A stretch of 44,138 nt of DNA from Rhodocyclaceae bacterium (lineage in GTDB: Bacteria; Pseudomonadota; Gammaproteobacteria; Burkholderiales; Rhodocyclaceae), in NCBI GenBank assembly GCA_016791105.1, contig JAEUNM010000057.1, forward strand, positions 1-44,138. Reading direction: 5' to 3'. Under the pieces are notes generated by a model that saw only the letters and a list, made by a program, of their open reading frames with translations, was not told where the DNA came from and did no database searches. Positions 23,895-33,195 of the stretch are shown in pieces. Each line of letters starts with the position of its first letter. Position 1 is the stretch's first letter. The translations under genes and the position numbers were made by a program.

Positions 23895-26477
23895 ATGAGC
23901 GCCGGCGTCGGCCTGCGCGTGGCGTTCGAGCACGCCCCCATAGGCATGGCGGTGGTCCAGCTCGACGGACTATGCTGCGAGTGCAACCCCGCGCTGGCGC
24001 AATTATTGGGCTACAGCCGCGAAGAACTGGCCCGATTACCACTGTTCGACCTTACCCACCCGGACGATGCGCCGGTCAGTGCGCTGCAGCGGCAACTCCT
24101 TCTGGACGGCACGGATCAATCTTTCGCGCTGGAAAATCGTTATGTGAAGAAGGACGGCAGCGTCGTCTGGGTATTGCTCAGCCTGGCGCTGGTGCGCGCG
24201 CCCGGGCAGGCGCCGCAGTGTTACATCGCGCAGATGCAGGACATTTCCGAGCGCCGGCGCAATGCCGAAACCCTGGTCCGCTACGCCGAAGAAATCGAGG
24301 ATTTGTACCAGAACGCTCCCTGCGGCTACCACTCGGTGGACGCCCGCGGATACATCGTGCGCATCAACGATACCGAATTGCGCTGGCTCGGCTATGCGCG
24401 CGAGGAGGTGCTGGGCCGGTTGCGCACGGCGGACATTCTGGCGCCGGAAAGCCGCCCGGGTTACGAAACCGCATTTCAGCGCCTGCGCGAGTGCGGGGAA
24501 GTCGCGGACGTCGAACTGAGTTTGTTGCGCAAGGACGGCAGCCGTCTGGACATATCCCTCAATGCGACGGCCATACGCGACGGGTCGGGCAAGTATTTGC
24601 GCAGCCGTTCCACGCTGCATGACATCAGCGAGCGGCGCCGCATCGAGGCCCTGCTGGCGGCGCAAAATGCGCGCAGCGCCGCCTTGTTGCGTACCGCCGG
24701 CGACGCCATGCTCATCCTGGATGGCGAGGCGCGCGTGCGCGACGTGAATCACGCCCTCTGCCGCATGCTGGGTTACCCGCGCGAGGCGCTCCTGGCCATG
24801 CATCCGGCACAATGGGATGCCCGCCACTCGGCGCTGGAACTGCGCGAAATGCTTGCCGAGGGCTGCACGCAAAGCCACGTCTATGAGGCGGAATGGCGCG
24901 CGCGCGATGGCGCCCTGGTGGAAGTCGAAATTCACGCTACCCGGGTTACGCTGGATGGCGAAGGGCTGCTCTACATATCCGCGCGCGACGCTGCGGAGCG
25001 CAAACGCCATACGCGGCGCGAGCGCGCGCACCGCCGCGTGCTCGAACTGCTGGCGCGCGGCGCGCCGCTGGCGGAAGCGCTGGGCTTCATTGCCGAAGCC
25101 ATGCGCGGCGAGCGGCCCGACTGGAGCGTGGCACTCAGCGTCATCGACGCCCGGCGCGAGCGCTTGCGGCTCATCGGCGCGGCCGGTCTGCCGGTGGAAC
25201 TGAGCGCTGCACTCGACAATCTCGATCTGGCTGCGGCGGACTGCCCGGCGGCGCTGGCCGTGCGCGCGTGCGAGCGGGTGATGGACACCCACCTCACGCG
25301 CACTGCGCAACACGCGCCGGCGGCGGCTGCGGCGGCGGCGGCCGGTTTTGCCTCGTTCTGGGCACTGCCCGTGCAATCCGCCACGGGTGAGGTGGTCGGC
25401 GTGTTGTCGGTATTCCAGCGGCTGGCCGGCGCGCGGCCGGACAAACAACAGAGCGCCTTGCTCGCACTGGCCGGTGCGCTGTCCAGCATCGCCATCGAGC
25501 GCCACGACGCCGAAGAGCGGCTGCGCATGGCCGGGCACGTGTATCAGGCGAGCAGCGAAGGCATTATGGTTACCGATGCCGCCAACCGCATCATTTCGGT
25601 CAATCCGGCCTTTACCACCATCACCGGTTACGCTGCCGGCGAAGCGCTGGGGCGCGAGCCGGGTTTTCTCGGGTCGGGCGAAACACCGCAGGAAAGCTTT
25701 GCCGGCATGTGGCGGGCTTTACAGGACAGTGGCCGCTGGCAGGGCGAAATCCTGAACCGGCGCAAAAGCGGCGAATCCTACGTGGGTTGGCTGCGCATCA
25801 ACACCGTGTATGACCAGCAGGGCGCCGTACTACGCCGCATAGGCGTGTTTTCCGACATTACGGAAAGGAAAAAATCCGAAGAACAGGTGTGGCAACAGGC
25901 CAATTTCGACGCCCTGACCGGCCTGCCCAACCGGCGCCTGTTTCGCGACCGCCTGCAGCAGGAATTGCGCAAGGCCGAGCGTTCCGGCCTGTTGCTTGCG
26001 CTCATGTTCATCGATCTGGATAAATTCAAGGCGGTCAACGACCGCCTGGGGCACGAGGTGGGCGACCGCCTGCTCGCCGAAGCCGCACGCCGCATCAGCG
26101 GCTGCGTGCGCGCAGCGGATACCGTGGCGCGCCTGGGCGGCGACGAATTTACCGTCATCCTGCCTAACGTAGACGCCCCGGAGCCGATCGAGCGCGTCGC
26201 GCAGGACGTGATCACGCGGCTGGAACAGGAATTTTCATTCGGCGCCGAAACCGCGCAGGTGTCGGCCAGCATAGGCATTGCACTGCATGCGCGCGAGCCC
26301 ATGTCCCTGGACGAGTTGATCGCGCGCGCCGACGCCGCCATGTACGCCGCGAAAAGTGCCGGGCGCGGTTGTTTCCGCTATTACGCCGAGCCGCAGAGTG
26401 CGGTCGGCGCCGAAGCGCCGGCGGCGGACGGCGCGGGCGAACCCAAGCTGCCGGGTACACGCTACTGCCGCGCCTGA
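23895..26477 (+). CDS. Multi-PAS/GAF diguanylate cyclase
   Basis: An 860-residue cytoplasmic protein with no membrane segment. Domains in order: PAS (about 5-120), PAS (about 135-255), PAS (about 262-375), GAF (about 385-540), PAS (about 545-670) and GGDEF (about 685-840). The active site is an intact GGDEF at 748-752 in RLGGDEF, and the inhibitory I-site RxxD (RAAD, 739-742) lies five residues before it, so it should both make cyclic di-GMP and be product-inhibited. There is no EAL domain. Each PAS is followed by the usual DISERR-type linker. A run of nine alanines interrupts the GAF domain. Stand-alone gene; the ligand of the sensors cannot be told. Confidence 0.92.
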   Translation: MSAGVGLRVAFEHAPIGMAVVQLDGLCCECNPALAQLLGYSREELARLPLFDLTHPDDAPVSALQRQLLLDGTDQSFALENRYVKKDGSVVWVLLSLALVRAPGQAPQCYIAQMQDISERRRNAETLVRYAEEIEDLYQNAPCGYHSVDARGYIVRINDTELRWLGYAREEVLGRLRTADILAPESRPGYETAFQRLRECGEVADVELSLLRKDGSRLDISLNATAIRDGSGKYLRSRSTLHDISERRRIEALLAAQNARSAALLRTAGDAMLILDGEARVRDVNHALCRMLGYPREALLAMHPAQWDARHSALELREMLAEGCTQSHVYEAEWRARDGALVEVEIHATRVTLDGEGLLYISARDAAERKRHTRRERAHRRVLELLARGAPLAEALGFIAEAMRGERPDWSVALSVIDARRERLRLIGAAGLPVELSAALDNLDLAAADCPAALAVRACERVMDTHLTRTAQHAPAAAAAAAAGFASFWALPVQSATGEVVGVLSVFQRLAGARPDKQQSALLALAGALSSIAIERHDAEERLRMAGHVYQASSEGIMVTDAANRIISVNPAFTTITGYAAGEALGREPGFLGSGETPQESFAGMWRALQDSGRWQGEILNRRKSGESYVGWLRINTVYDQQGAVLRRIGVFSDITERKKSEEQVWQQANFDALTGLPNRRLFRDRLQQELRKAERSGLLLALMFIDLDKFKAVNDRLGHEVGDRLLAEAARRISGCVRAADTVARLGGDEFTVILPNVDAPEPIERVAQDVITRLEQEFSFGAETAQVSASIGIALHAREPMSLDELIARADAAMYAAKSAGRGCFRYYAEPQSAVGAEAPAADGAGEPKLPGTRYCRA

Positions 26478-26480
26478 GCA

Positions 26481-26510
26481 GGCCGCCTCAAGAGCGGGCT
26501 CCGGGCGGCC
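26481..26510. terminator. Possible bidirectional terminator between convergent genes
   Basis: The stem GGCCGCC / GGCGGCC (7 bp, 16-base loop) lies exactly in the 39-base gap between the diguanylate cyclase and the MFS gene. There is no T run on either side, so the call rests on position only. Confidence 0.3.
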
Positions 26511-26516
26511 CCAGCG

Positions 26517-27704
26517 TCAGACCAGCGCCGGCTGCGGCTGGCGCCGCATCAGGACCAGGCACACCATGCCGGCCAGCATGATGCCGGCGGCCAGCAACAA
26601 GGCGCCGCGGTAGGTGCCGGTGGCCTGCGCGATATAGCCGGTCATGGCGGGCGCGACGATTTGCGCCACCCCATAACTGAGCGTGAGGCGCGCCATCGCC
26701 TTTGCCGGGTTGGCCGGGAAAGCGCGCCCGATCACTGACAGCGCCAGGCTCACGATGCCCACGAAAGAGCCGCCGTACAGCAAGGCCGCGAAAATATTCG
26801 CGACCAGGCCGGTGGCGAGCGCGGACATCACGATGGACACGATTTGCACCACATAGGCCAGTAACATGGCCGGAATTTGGCCCATGCGGCGCGACAGGTG
26901 ATCCCATACGAAACAGGACGGCGCCGCGGCCAGCCCCACCAGCATCCACACCATATTGCCCTGGCCGCGCAGCTCGGGCAGACGCTCCACCATCGCGACA
27001 TTGAACGTGGCGCTCACCACGAAACCGAAACCCGCGCAAAAGTAGGCCGCCAGGAACAACGACATCCAGGCTTTTCCGGGGCCGCGCCGGGCGGGCAGAG
27101 CGCTGCCCGGTGCCGGCGTGGCAGCATAGGGGACCGGGGCCGGCAGCCAGAACCAGGCCGGCAGGAACAACAACACACCCAGCGCCGCCAGCGCGTACCA
27201 CTGTTGCGCCCAATCCAGGTGGCCGGCGAATGCGGCCGCGGCGAGGCCGGATACCACCACGCCCACCCCTATGCCGCCGAAATGGATGCCCAGTTCGGGC
27301 CGGTGGCCGTGGCGGAACAGCCAGTTGAGGACCAGGCCGGAGCCTATCAACAAGCCCGCCGTTGCGGCCAGTCCGGCCACGAAGCGCAGCAATACCCACA
27401 GCCAAATGTTGTCCGTCATGCCCATCGCGGCGGTAGTCAGAACGGCGACCACCAGGCCGATGCGGTAATAGCGGAATTTACGCTGCAGGTCGCCGACCGC
27501 GGCGGCCGCCATGGCGCCGGCCATATAGCCCATGTAGTTGCAGGTGGCGAGCCAGCCGCCGGCTACTTCCGTGAGCCAGGTCTGGGCACGCATGACAGGT
27601 AATAGCGGCGTATAGGCGAAGCGCGCGATGCCCACGGTGAGCACCAGCGCACAAATACCGGCAGCGATCACCTGGGGCCGGCTGAGGGCGGCGTTGTCGG
27701 ACAT
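26517..27704 (-). CDS. YbfB/YjiJ-family MFS transporter
   Basis: A 395-residue inner-membrane protein with about twelve hydrophobic segments. The first segment, ICALVLTVGIARFAYTPLLPVM, followed by GGWLATCNYMGYMAGA, is characteristic of the YbfB/YjiJ branch of the major facilitator superfamily. Its substrate is unknown. It lies 73 bases downstream of a TetR gene on the same strand and may be co-transcribed with it and controlled by it. Confidence 0.87.
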   Translation of the reverse strand: MSDNAALSRPQVIAAGICALVLTVGIARFAYTPLLPVMRAQTWLTEVAGGWLATCNYMGYMAGAMAAAAVGDLQRKFRYYRIGLVVAVLTTAAMGMTDNIWLWVLLRFVAGLAATAGLLIGSGLVLNWLFRHGHRPELGIHFGGIGVGVVVSGLAAAAFAGHLDWAQQWYALAALGVLLFLPAWFWLPAPVPYAATPAPGSALPARRGPGKAWMSLFLAAYFCAGFGFVVSATFNVAMVERLPELRGQGNMVWMLVGLAAAPSCFVWDHLSRRMGQIPAMLLAYVVQIVSIVMSALATGLVANIFAALLYGGSFVGIVSLALSVIGRAFPANPAKAMARLTLSYGVAQIVAPAMTGYIAQATGTYRGALLLAAGIMLAGMVCLVLMRRQPQPALV

Positions 27705-27777
27705 GTTTGTTTCAATGCTTAGTGGTAAGGATGGGTCGTGGAGGAGGATTTTGCCGGCACCGATTTATAAAAACTAA

Positions 27778-28443
27778 TCAGGCGGCGGGCGGAGCCAGGT
27801 TGCGCGGCAGTGCGGCGATGAATTGACGCGCGTGACGAAACAGGAAATTTCCATCCCGCTGCAATTTCGCGCGCAATACGGCGCCTTCCCAGCCGGTCCA
27901 GAATGCGCTTGCAAGTTCGGCGACGTCGGCATCGGCCGCGATATCGCCGCGCGCGACAGCCTGGTGCAAGCAATCCGCAAGTTGTGCTTCCCAGCCCTCG
28001 AAGGTGGCGACTATTGCGCGGCGCAAATCGTCACTAAGGGCGGCAACTTCCTGGCCCAGATTGCCGGCCAGACAGCCGCGGCGGAATTCGTAGCGCGCCA
28101 TGCCGGCCGCCGCATCGGCAACAAAAGCTTCGATGCGCGCGAGCGGCGGCGCATCCGCGTTTTCGAAATGGCGTGCTAGTTTGCGGCTGAAATAGTCGCC
28201 GTAGGCGAGGACTACTTCCTTCAAAAAATTTTCCTTGCTGCCAAAATAATGGTAGAAGGAACCTTTTGGAATGCCTGCGGCATTAAGCACCTGGTCTATT
28301 CCGGTCGCCGTGACGCCGTGTTCGGTCAGCAGCGCCACGCCGGCGCGCACCACGGCCGCGCGTGTTTGGGAGGGTGCGCTGGACCCTTTAGTTGGGCGGC
28401 CGCGGCGCCGTAAAGGGGGTTGTGCAAAGTTTGCCGTATCCAT
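27778..28443 (-). CDS. TetR-family regulator (AcuR-like)
   Basis: A 221-residue regulator. The N-terminal arm is basic (RRRGRPTKG). The helix-turn-helix contains GVTATGIDQVLNAAGIPKGSFYHYFGSKENF, where the KGSFYHYF-SKE form is typical of the AcuR/NemR-like branch. A Cys in the ligand domain (RRGCLAGN, about residue 110) is also seen in relatives that sense reactive electrophiles. The ATG was preferred over a TTG two codons upstream. The promoter region contains a palindrome overlapping the promoter, pointing to self-repression. Likely targets are the downstream MFS gene and the divergent NAD(P)-binding gene. Confidence 0.87.
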   Translation of the reverse strand: MDTANFAQPPLRRRGRPTKGSSAPSQTRAAVVRAGVALLTEHGVTATGIDQVLNAAGIPKGSFYHYFGSKENFLKEVVLAYGDYFSRKLARHFENADAPPLARIEAFVADAAAGMARYEFRRGCLAGNLGQEVAALSDDLRRAIVATFEGWEAQLADCLHQAVARGDIAADADVAELASAFWTGWEGAVLRAKLQRDGNFLFRHARQFIAALPRNLAPPAA

Positions 28444-28451
28444 GGGCAAAT

Positions 28452-28479
28452 ATTAGACCGATCGTATAATTATTGTCAA
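28452..28479 (-). promoter_or_regulatory. Strong sigma-70-type promoter of the AcuR-like tetR gene, nearly leaderless
   Basis: On the minus strand TTGACA (28479-28474) and TCTAAT (28457-28452) are spaced by 16 bases. The predicted start of transcription, about 7 bases on, falls within a few bases of the ATG at 28443, so the mRNA would have almost no leader and no ribosome binding site. Confidence 0.6.
28453..28469. promoter_or_regulatory. Imperfect palindrome, probable TetR operator
   Basis: TTAGACCGATCGTATAA is a palindrome centred on GATC, matching its own complement at 13 of 17 positions. The left half, TAGACC, equals the half-site known for NemR/AcuR-type regulators. It lies in the spacer and -10 box of the tetR promoter, where a bound repressor would block transcription in both directions. 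Confidence 0.5.
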
Positions 28480-28539
28480 GCAATTTGACGGCTGGCGTTC
28501 GACTTGCGACGCCGGCCTGGCGCAGGGCAGGACAGGGAC

Positions 28540-29166
28540 ATGAATGTCGTGGTATTCGGGGCGACCGGCGCAACCGGCCGGGAATTGGTCAAACAGGCCT
28601 TGGCGGCCGGCCACCGTGTGACGGCGTATGTGCGCGATGCCGCACAACTGCCGCAGCGCCCGGGTTTGCGCATACTGGCGGGCAGCACCTGCGACGCCAA
28701 GGCCTTGGGCCGCGCTCTGGCCGGCCAGGACGCGGTGTTGTCGGCATTGGGCGGGCGCCCCTGGCGGCGCCGCGAATACGTCTGTTCGAGCGCACTGCGG
28801 CTCATTTTGCCGGCCATGGAGCGGCACGGGGTGCGGCGCATCGTGGCGATTTCCACCGTCGGCGCCGGAACTTCGCGCGCCCACGTCGGCTGGCCTGCGC
28901 GCATGCTGAAATTGGGACTGCTGTTGCGCAGCGAGGTGCAGGACAAAGAGGCCATGGAAGCTCAGCTCGAGGCCAGCAGCACGGACTGGACGGTGGTGCG
29001 CGTGGGCCGGCTCACCGACGAACCGGCGCGCGGCACTTGGCGCGCCGCTGACGATGGCTCCATCCGTGGCAGCGGCAGTATCGCGCGCGCCGACGTGGCG
29101 GCTTTCATGCTGGGTGAGCTCGACAGCACGGCGTGGACGAAACGCCTGCCGGTACTCATGTATTGA
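28540..29166 (+). CDS. NAD(P)-binding Rossmann protein (NmrA/biliverdin-reductase-B-like)
   Basis: A 208-residue atypical short-chain dehydrogenase. The dinucleotide motif GATGATGRELV lies at 7-17, followed by the strand VTAYVRD, a VLSALGG loop, and IVAISTVGAGTS. There is no YxxxK pair at the usual spacing, which fits the NmrA/BLVRB-type group. The start is the ATG preceded by CAGGACAGGG rather than an upstream in-frame codon. It is divergent from the AcuR-like tetR gene with a shared operator, so it is likely induced with it; a role in handling reactive compounds is a guess. Confidence 0.82.
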   Translation: MNVVVFGATGATGRELVKQALAAGHRVTAYVRDAAQLPQRPGLRILAGSTCDAKALGRALAGQDAVLSALGGRPWRRREYVCSSALRLILPAMERHGVRRIVAISTVGAGTSRAHVGWPARMLKLGLLLRSEVQDKEAMEAQLEASSTDWTVVRVGRLTDEPARGTWRAADDGSIRGSGSIARADVAAFMLGELDSTAWTKRLPVLMY

Positions 29167-29255
29167 CGGTGCTTTGATCGCCGCACCGGGCGACAAGGTC
29201 GGCCAAGTTCATGATCGGCGCTCAATCCAGGCCAGGCGGCGCTTTTCCAGGGGGG

Positions 29256-29272
29256 GCGGGCGTCTCGCCCGC
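29256..29272 (+). terminator. GC-rich hairpin after the NAD(P)-binding gene
   Basis: A perfect 7-bp stem GCGGGCG / CGCCCGC with a 3-base loop lies about 90 bases past the stop, between convergent genes. No T run follows, so it is only a candidate terminator. Confidence 0.3.
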
Positions 29273-29345
29273 AGGGGTGCTGCCCGGATTGGACGCCCGG
29301 CCCGCCTCCCGCCCGGTTAGGGCGCCCGCATCGCCTGCTGCCCGA

Positions 29346-29975
29346 TCAGCGCGACTGCGAACGTTCCGCGTCTTCCAGCGCCAGCGCCATGCGCACCAGG
29401 TGCGAAAGCGAATCGGCCTGCATTTTTTCCATCAGGTGGGCGCGGTGCAATTCCACCGTGCGCGTGGATAAGCCCAGTTCATCAGCGATCTGTTTGTTCA
29501 GGCGGCCGGCCACGATCAGTTGCATGACCTCGCGCTCGCGCGGCGTAAGGTCCGCGTGGCGCGCAGCGACCTGACGCAAATCCGCCGCGGCATCGCGCGC
29601 TTCGGCATCGCGCGCGATGGCGGCCTGGATGCGGTCCAGCATTTCCTGGTCGTTGAACGGCTTTTCGATGAAATCCAGGGCGCCCGCGCGCATGGCGCGT
29701 ACGGCCATGGGCACGTCGCCGTGGCCGGTCATGAAGATGATGGGCAGTGCGATGCCGTCGCGCCTGAGCTTTTCCTGCAAATCCAGCCCGCTCATGCCCG
29801 GCATGCGCACGTCGAATACCGCGCAGCCGGCAGCGCCGGGCCGGTAGCGCTGCAGAAAGTCATATGCCGAGGCATAGCTTGCCGCGGCCAGTCCTACCGA
29901 ACGCACCAGCAAGGCCAGCGCCTCGCGCACGTCGGCTTCGTCATCGACGATATGTACGGTGCCTTCAGGCAGCAT
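29346..29975 (-). CDS. FixJ/TtrR-type response regulator
   Basis: A 209-residue regulator. The receiver domain carries the acidic pair in VDDEAD, phospho-acceptor Asp55 (VFDVRMPGMSG), Thr in MTGHGD and Lys in EKPF. A LuxR-type helix-turn-helix follows: LTPREREVMQLI and NKQIADELGLSTRTVELHR. The arrangement is that of FixJ. The second Met was taken as start because GGAG is correctly spaced before it; an ATG four codons upstream is also possible. The gene overlaps the end of the sensor kinase, so the two form a two-component pair. Targets are unknown. Confidence 0.9.
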   Translation of the reverse strand: MLPEGTVHIVDDEADVREALALLVRSVGLAAASYASAYDFLQRYRPGAAGCAVFDVRMPGMSGLDLQEKLRRDGIALPIIFMTGHGDVPMAVRAMRAGALDFIEKPFNDQEMLDRIQAAIARDAEARDAAADLRQVAARHADLTPREREVMQLIVAGRLNKQIADELGLSTRTVELHRAHLMEKMQADSLSHLVRMALALEDAERSQSR

Positions 29976-32112
29976 CGGATGCTCCATGTGCGGCGCGGGG
30001 CAGTGAAAGATGGAACAGCGCGCCCGGCCCCGCCGGCTGTTCCAGCCACAGGCGCGCGCCGTGCGCTTCGGCGATGGAGCGGCTGATCGCGAGCCCTATG
30101 CCCATGCCCGTGGATTTGGTGGTGAAGAACGGCTCGAAAATCTGTTCCGCGTCCTGCGCCGCCACGCCGCCGGCGTGGTCGCGCACCGACACCCGCACGC
30201 CGCCGCCGTCCTCCAGGCTTGTGCCGAGTTCCAGCAGGCGCTTGCAGTCCGCGCAGGCGTTGGTGGCATCCATGGCATTTTTGACCAGATTGACAATGAT
30301 TTGCTGGATTTGAATCGCATCGACCTGCACGCTGGGCAGGCCGGGCTGCAAATTTTCCACCAGTGCGATGCCGTACTGGCGCGCTTCCTGGCGCACCAGG
30401 GCGAGCACTTCGCCGGCCAGTTCGTTGATGTCGGCGGCCTGCGCCTGCACGCCTTCGCGCGCCAGAAAGCGGCGCAGGCGGCGAATGATTTCACCGGCGC
30501 GCTCGGCCTGTACGGCGACACGGTCGAGCGCATGGCGCAGGTCTTCCGGCGCTTCGCTTTGCTGCGCGAGCAGGCGCTGGCTGGCGCGCGCATAGGTGTG
30601 GATGGCGGTGAGCGGCTGGTTGATTTCGTGTGCGATCGCGGTCGCCATTTCGCCCAGCGCCGATACCCGTCCGACGTGGGCCAACTGCTGCAAATGCCGG
30701 CGCGATTGTTCTTCCGCGTGCTTGCGCTCGGTGACGTCGCGCCCGGCTGCCACCACGCTATCCAGCGCACCGCCGGCACCTGCCAGGGCGCGTGCCGACC
30801 AGGCGATGCTGCGCCAGCCCAGGCGCGTGGATACGCGCTCCTCAAAGCTGGTGCGATGCGGCTGCAACGCCAGTTCGTTCCAGGCGCGCGCAAAATTGCC
30901 GGCGTCTTCGGCGGCGGTGGCGGGGCGGAAGCGGGTGCCCAGTAATTGCGCTTCGCGCCGCTCGAACAATTCGCAGAACGAAGGGCTCACGAACAGCAGG
31001 CGCTGTTCGGCGTCGTACTTGACCACCAGGTCGGTCTGGTTTTCCACCAGCAGGCGGTATTTTTCTTCGCTGGCCCGCAGGATGTCTTCGGCACGCTTGC
31101 GGCGCAATTCGACCCCGGCGCGCGACACGAATATCTGGAACAAGGGGCTGGCCATGACGGATTCGTCGAGCGGGCCTTCGCTCAGGAATACCACATGGCC
31201 GATCACCTGTTCGTCGGTGCTGTCGAATATCGGTACGCCCAGATAGCCGCGCACCGGCAACCCGCGCGCACCGGCGAACAGTTCCGTCACGCGGTCCGGC
31301 ACGCAGAATACCTGGCCGTCCTGAACAACTTTTTCGCACGGCGAACCTTCCAGCGCAAATTCGAAATTGGGCGTGAAATCGGCGCCGTTCCAGTGCGCCA
31401 GCGTGCGCACGCGGGTGGTGGGGAAATCCGTGCATTCGGCGATGAACGCAATGCGCAAATCGAATGCCAGCGCCAGGTTGCGCATCAGCGAGCGGAAAAA
31501 TTCCTTGCCCGTGAGCGGGGCCGTCACGCGCGCCACCCAGCGCAGCATTTCGTCCGTCTGGCGCCTTTGGGTAATGTCCGTCACCACGGCAAAGCTGCCG
31601 CAAAAACGCTGTTGCGCGTCGAACAGCGGGCAGGGCGAAATCGATGCCGACAGCACGCGGCCGTCCTTGCGGCACAGATCGATTTCATACGCATCGTGCG
31701 CACCGCTGCGGCGGCGCAGTTGTTGCTCGTCCCAAATGGCGCGGCAATTGGGGTCTATCAGATCGGCCAGCGCGAGGCCGGTCAATTCCTGCGGCTCGTA
31801 GCCCAACATGCGGCAAAAGCCGCGATTGGCATAGGCCACGCGCCCGTTCGGGTCGAGCCGGGCGAGGCCTTCATTCATGGCTTCCACCAGGGCGCGGAAC
31901 TGGTCCCCATCGGGTGCCTCGGCCACTCCCGTACCGGAGCGGCGTGTGTAGGCATAGGCGACAGATGCCAGCGCCAGCACGGCCGCCAGCGCCGGCAGCC
32001 AGGCGGGCACGAGTACGTAGGCGGCGCCCAGCATCGCGCACACCGCCAGACCGGGCGCGGCGGTTGCGAGCCAGGCATGGGACGGTCGCGCCTGGGCGAG
32101 GGGAGGGAGCAT
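29965..32112 (-). CDS. PAS/GAF sensor histidine kinase (FixL-like)
   Basis: A 715-residue kinase. Two adjacent hydrophobic segments (about 12-55) anchor it in the membrane with little periplasmic part. Then follow PAS (about 68-185), GAF (about 195-340), PAS (about 350-465), HisKA with the phospho-acceptor His495 in GEMATAIAHEINQPL, and an HATPase domain (N box IVNLVKNAMDA, G boxes DHAGG and GMGIGLAI). It resembles the FixL/TtrS group. No haem-binding pocket is evident, so the signal is unknown. The start at the inner ATG fits the membrane segment; its SD-like AAGGAA is somewhat distant. Its stop codon lies within the response regulator gene. It is divergent from the MNIO gene. Confidence 0.9.
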   Translation of the reverse strand: MLPPLAQARPSHAWLATAAPGLAVCAMLGAAYVLVPAWLPALAAVLALASVAYAYTRRSGTGVAEAPDGDQFRALVEAMNEGLARLDPNGRVAYANRGFCRMLGYEPQELTGLALADLIDPNCRAIWDEQQLRRRSGAHDAYEIDLCRKDGRVLSASISPCPLFDAQQRFCGSFAVVTDITQRRQTDEMLRWVARVTAPLTGKEFFRSLMRNLALAFDLRIAFIAECTDFPTTRVRTLAHWNGADFTPNFEFALEGSPCEKVVQDGQVFCVPDRVTELFAGARGLPVRGYLGVPIFDSTDEQVIGHVVFLSEGPLDESVMASPLFQIFVSRAGVELRRKRAEDILRASEEKYRLLVENQTDLVVKYDAEQRLLFVSPSFCELFERREAQLLGTRFRPATAAEDAGNFARAWNELALQPHRTSFEERVSTRLGWRSIAWSARALAGAGGALDSVVAAGRDVTERKHAEEQSRRHLQQLAHVGRVSALGEMATAIAHEINQPLTAIHTYARASQRLLAQQSEAPEDLRHALDRVAVQAERAGEIIRRLRRFLAREGVQAQAADINELAGEVLALVRQEARQYGIALVENLQPGLPSVQVDAIQIQQIIVNLVKNAMDATNACADCKRLLELGTSLEDGGGVRVSVRDHAGGVAAQDAEQIFEPFFTTKSTGMGIGLAISRSIAEAHGARLWLEQPAGPGALFHLSLPRAAHGASDAA

Positions 32113-32289
32113 GATGGCCGGTATTCCTTTTGTGCGCTGCCGGCGGGCCGTATTCTGCGGCAGGCTAGGTACTTGCCGCAGGCCCTTAGGCAAAATTCCC
32201 GATAGCCCGAACCGCCGGCCGCGCCCTATAGTCACATCTGCGCGGCCGGTTGCGGGCCGGACCGCAATCGCCACATTGCAGAGGATAGT

Positions 32290-33195
32290 ATGCGTGATTC
32301 AGACGCGCGCGCCCATGCCGGCGCGCAGCCGGAACTGGCCGCCGCCCGGCGCGGCGCGGCTTTGCCGCTTGCCGCCGGGATGGGTTTGCGGCCGCAGCAC
32401 TATGAAGAATTTTTGCAGCGGCGCCCGGCTGTGGGCTTTGTCGAGGTGCACAGCGAAAATTACTTCGGCAATGGCGGCAAGGCCTTCGATTGCCTGATGC
32501 GTGCGCGTGCGGATTACGCGGTAAGCCTGCACGGCGTGGGCCTGTCGCTGGGCTCGACTGACGAACTGAATCAAACCCACCTGGCCAGTTTGCGCTGCCT
32601 GGCGGATGCCGTGGAGCCGGCGGTGGTATCCGACCATGTGTGCTGGAGTTCGGTCGGCGCCATTTACGCGAACGACTTGTTGCCGCTGCCTTATACCGAA
32701 GAGGCGCTGGCCTGGATGGTGCGCCGCGTCGATGCCGTGCAGGAATATTTGCGCCGGCCCATCCTGGTCGAAAACGTGTCGAGCTACCTCGAATTCGAAA
32801 GTTCGCAAATGAGCGAATGGGATTTTCTGGCCGCCCTGGCACAGGCCAGCGGCTGCGGCATTTTGCTCGATGTGAATAACATTTACGTCAGCGCCCAGAA
32901 CCACGGTTTCGATGCGCAGGCGTATCTGGCGGCCATCCCGCGCCACAAGGTGGCGGAAATTCATCTGGCCGGATTTACGCGCAAACAGTTCGAGGACGGC
33001 GAAATTCTGATCGATACGCACAGCCGTCCGGTGGCCGACGACGTTTGGGCGCTGTACGGCAGCGCGCTGCAGCGCTACGGCCAGGTGCCCACCTTGATCG
33101 AATGGGATGCCGATCTGCCGCCGCTGGACCAGCTGGTACAGGAAGTGACGCACGCGCAACAGTTGCTCGAGGCCTGCCATGTCCGCGCTGCGTGA
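32290..33195 (+). CDS. DUF692 family multinuclear non-haem iron oxygenase (MNIO, BufB/MbnB-like)
   Basis: A 301-residue TIM-barrel enzyme of the family that modifies cysteines in ribosomal peptides (MbnB, BufB). All usual metal-binding motifs are visible: VEVHSENYF (His54, Glu56), SLHGVG (His81), VSDHVCW (Asp115, His116), LVENVSSYL (Glu161), LLDVNNIYVSA (Asp194), EIHLAGF (His225) and LIDTHSRPV (Asp242, His244). The start has AGAGGA upstream. Its 3' end overlaps the DUF2063 gene by 17 bases, so the two are translated together. A precursor peptide gene would be expected just upstream, but none is seen. Confidence 0.9.
   Translation: MRDSDARAHAGAQPELAAARRGAALPLAAGMGLRPQHYEEFLQRRPAVGFVEVHSENYFGNGGKAFDCLMRARADYAVSLHGVGLSLGSTDELNQTHLASLRCLADAVEPAVVSDHVCWSSVGAIYANDLLPLPYTEEALAWMVRRVDAVQEYLRRPILVENVSSYLEFESSQMSEWDFLAALAQASGCGILLDVNNIYVSAQNHGFDAQAYLAAIPRHKVAEIHLAGFTRKQFEDGEILIDTHSRPVADDVWALYGSALQRYGQVPTLIEWDADLPPLDQLVQEVTHAQQLLEACHVRAA

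Noticed and set aside
32111..32497. 128-codon frame as a RiPP precursor upstream of the MNIO gene
   Set aside because: It runs through the MNIO coding start in another frame, has no signal peptide or conserved Cys pattern, and looks like a shadow.
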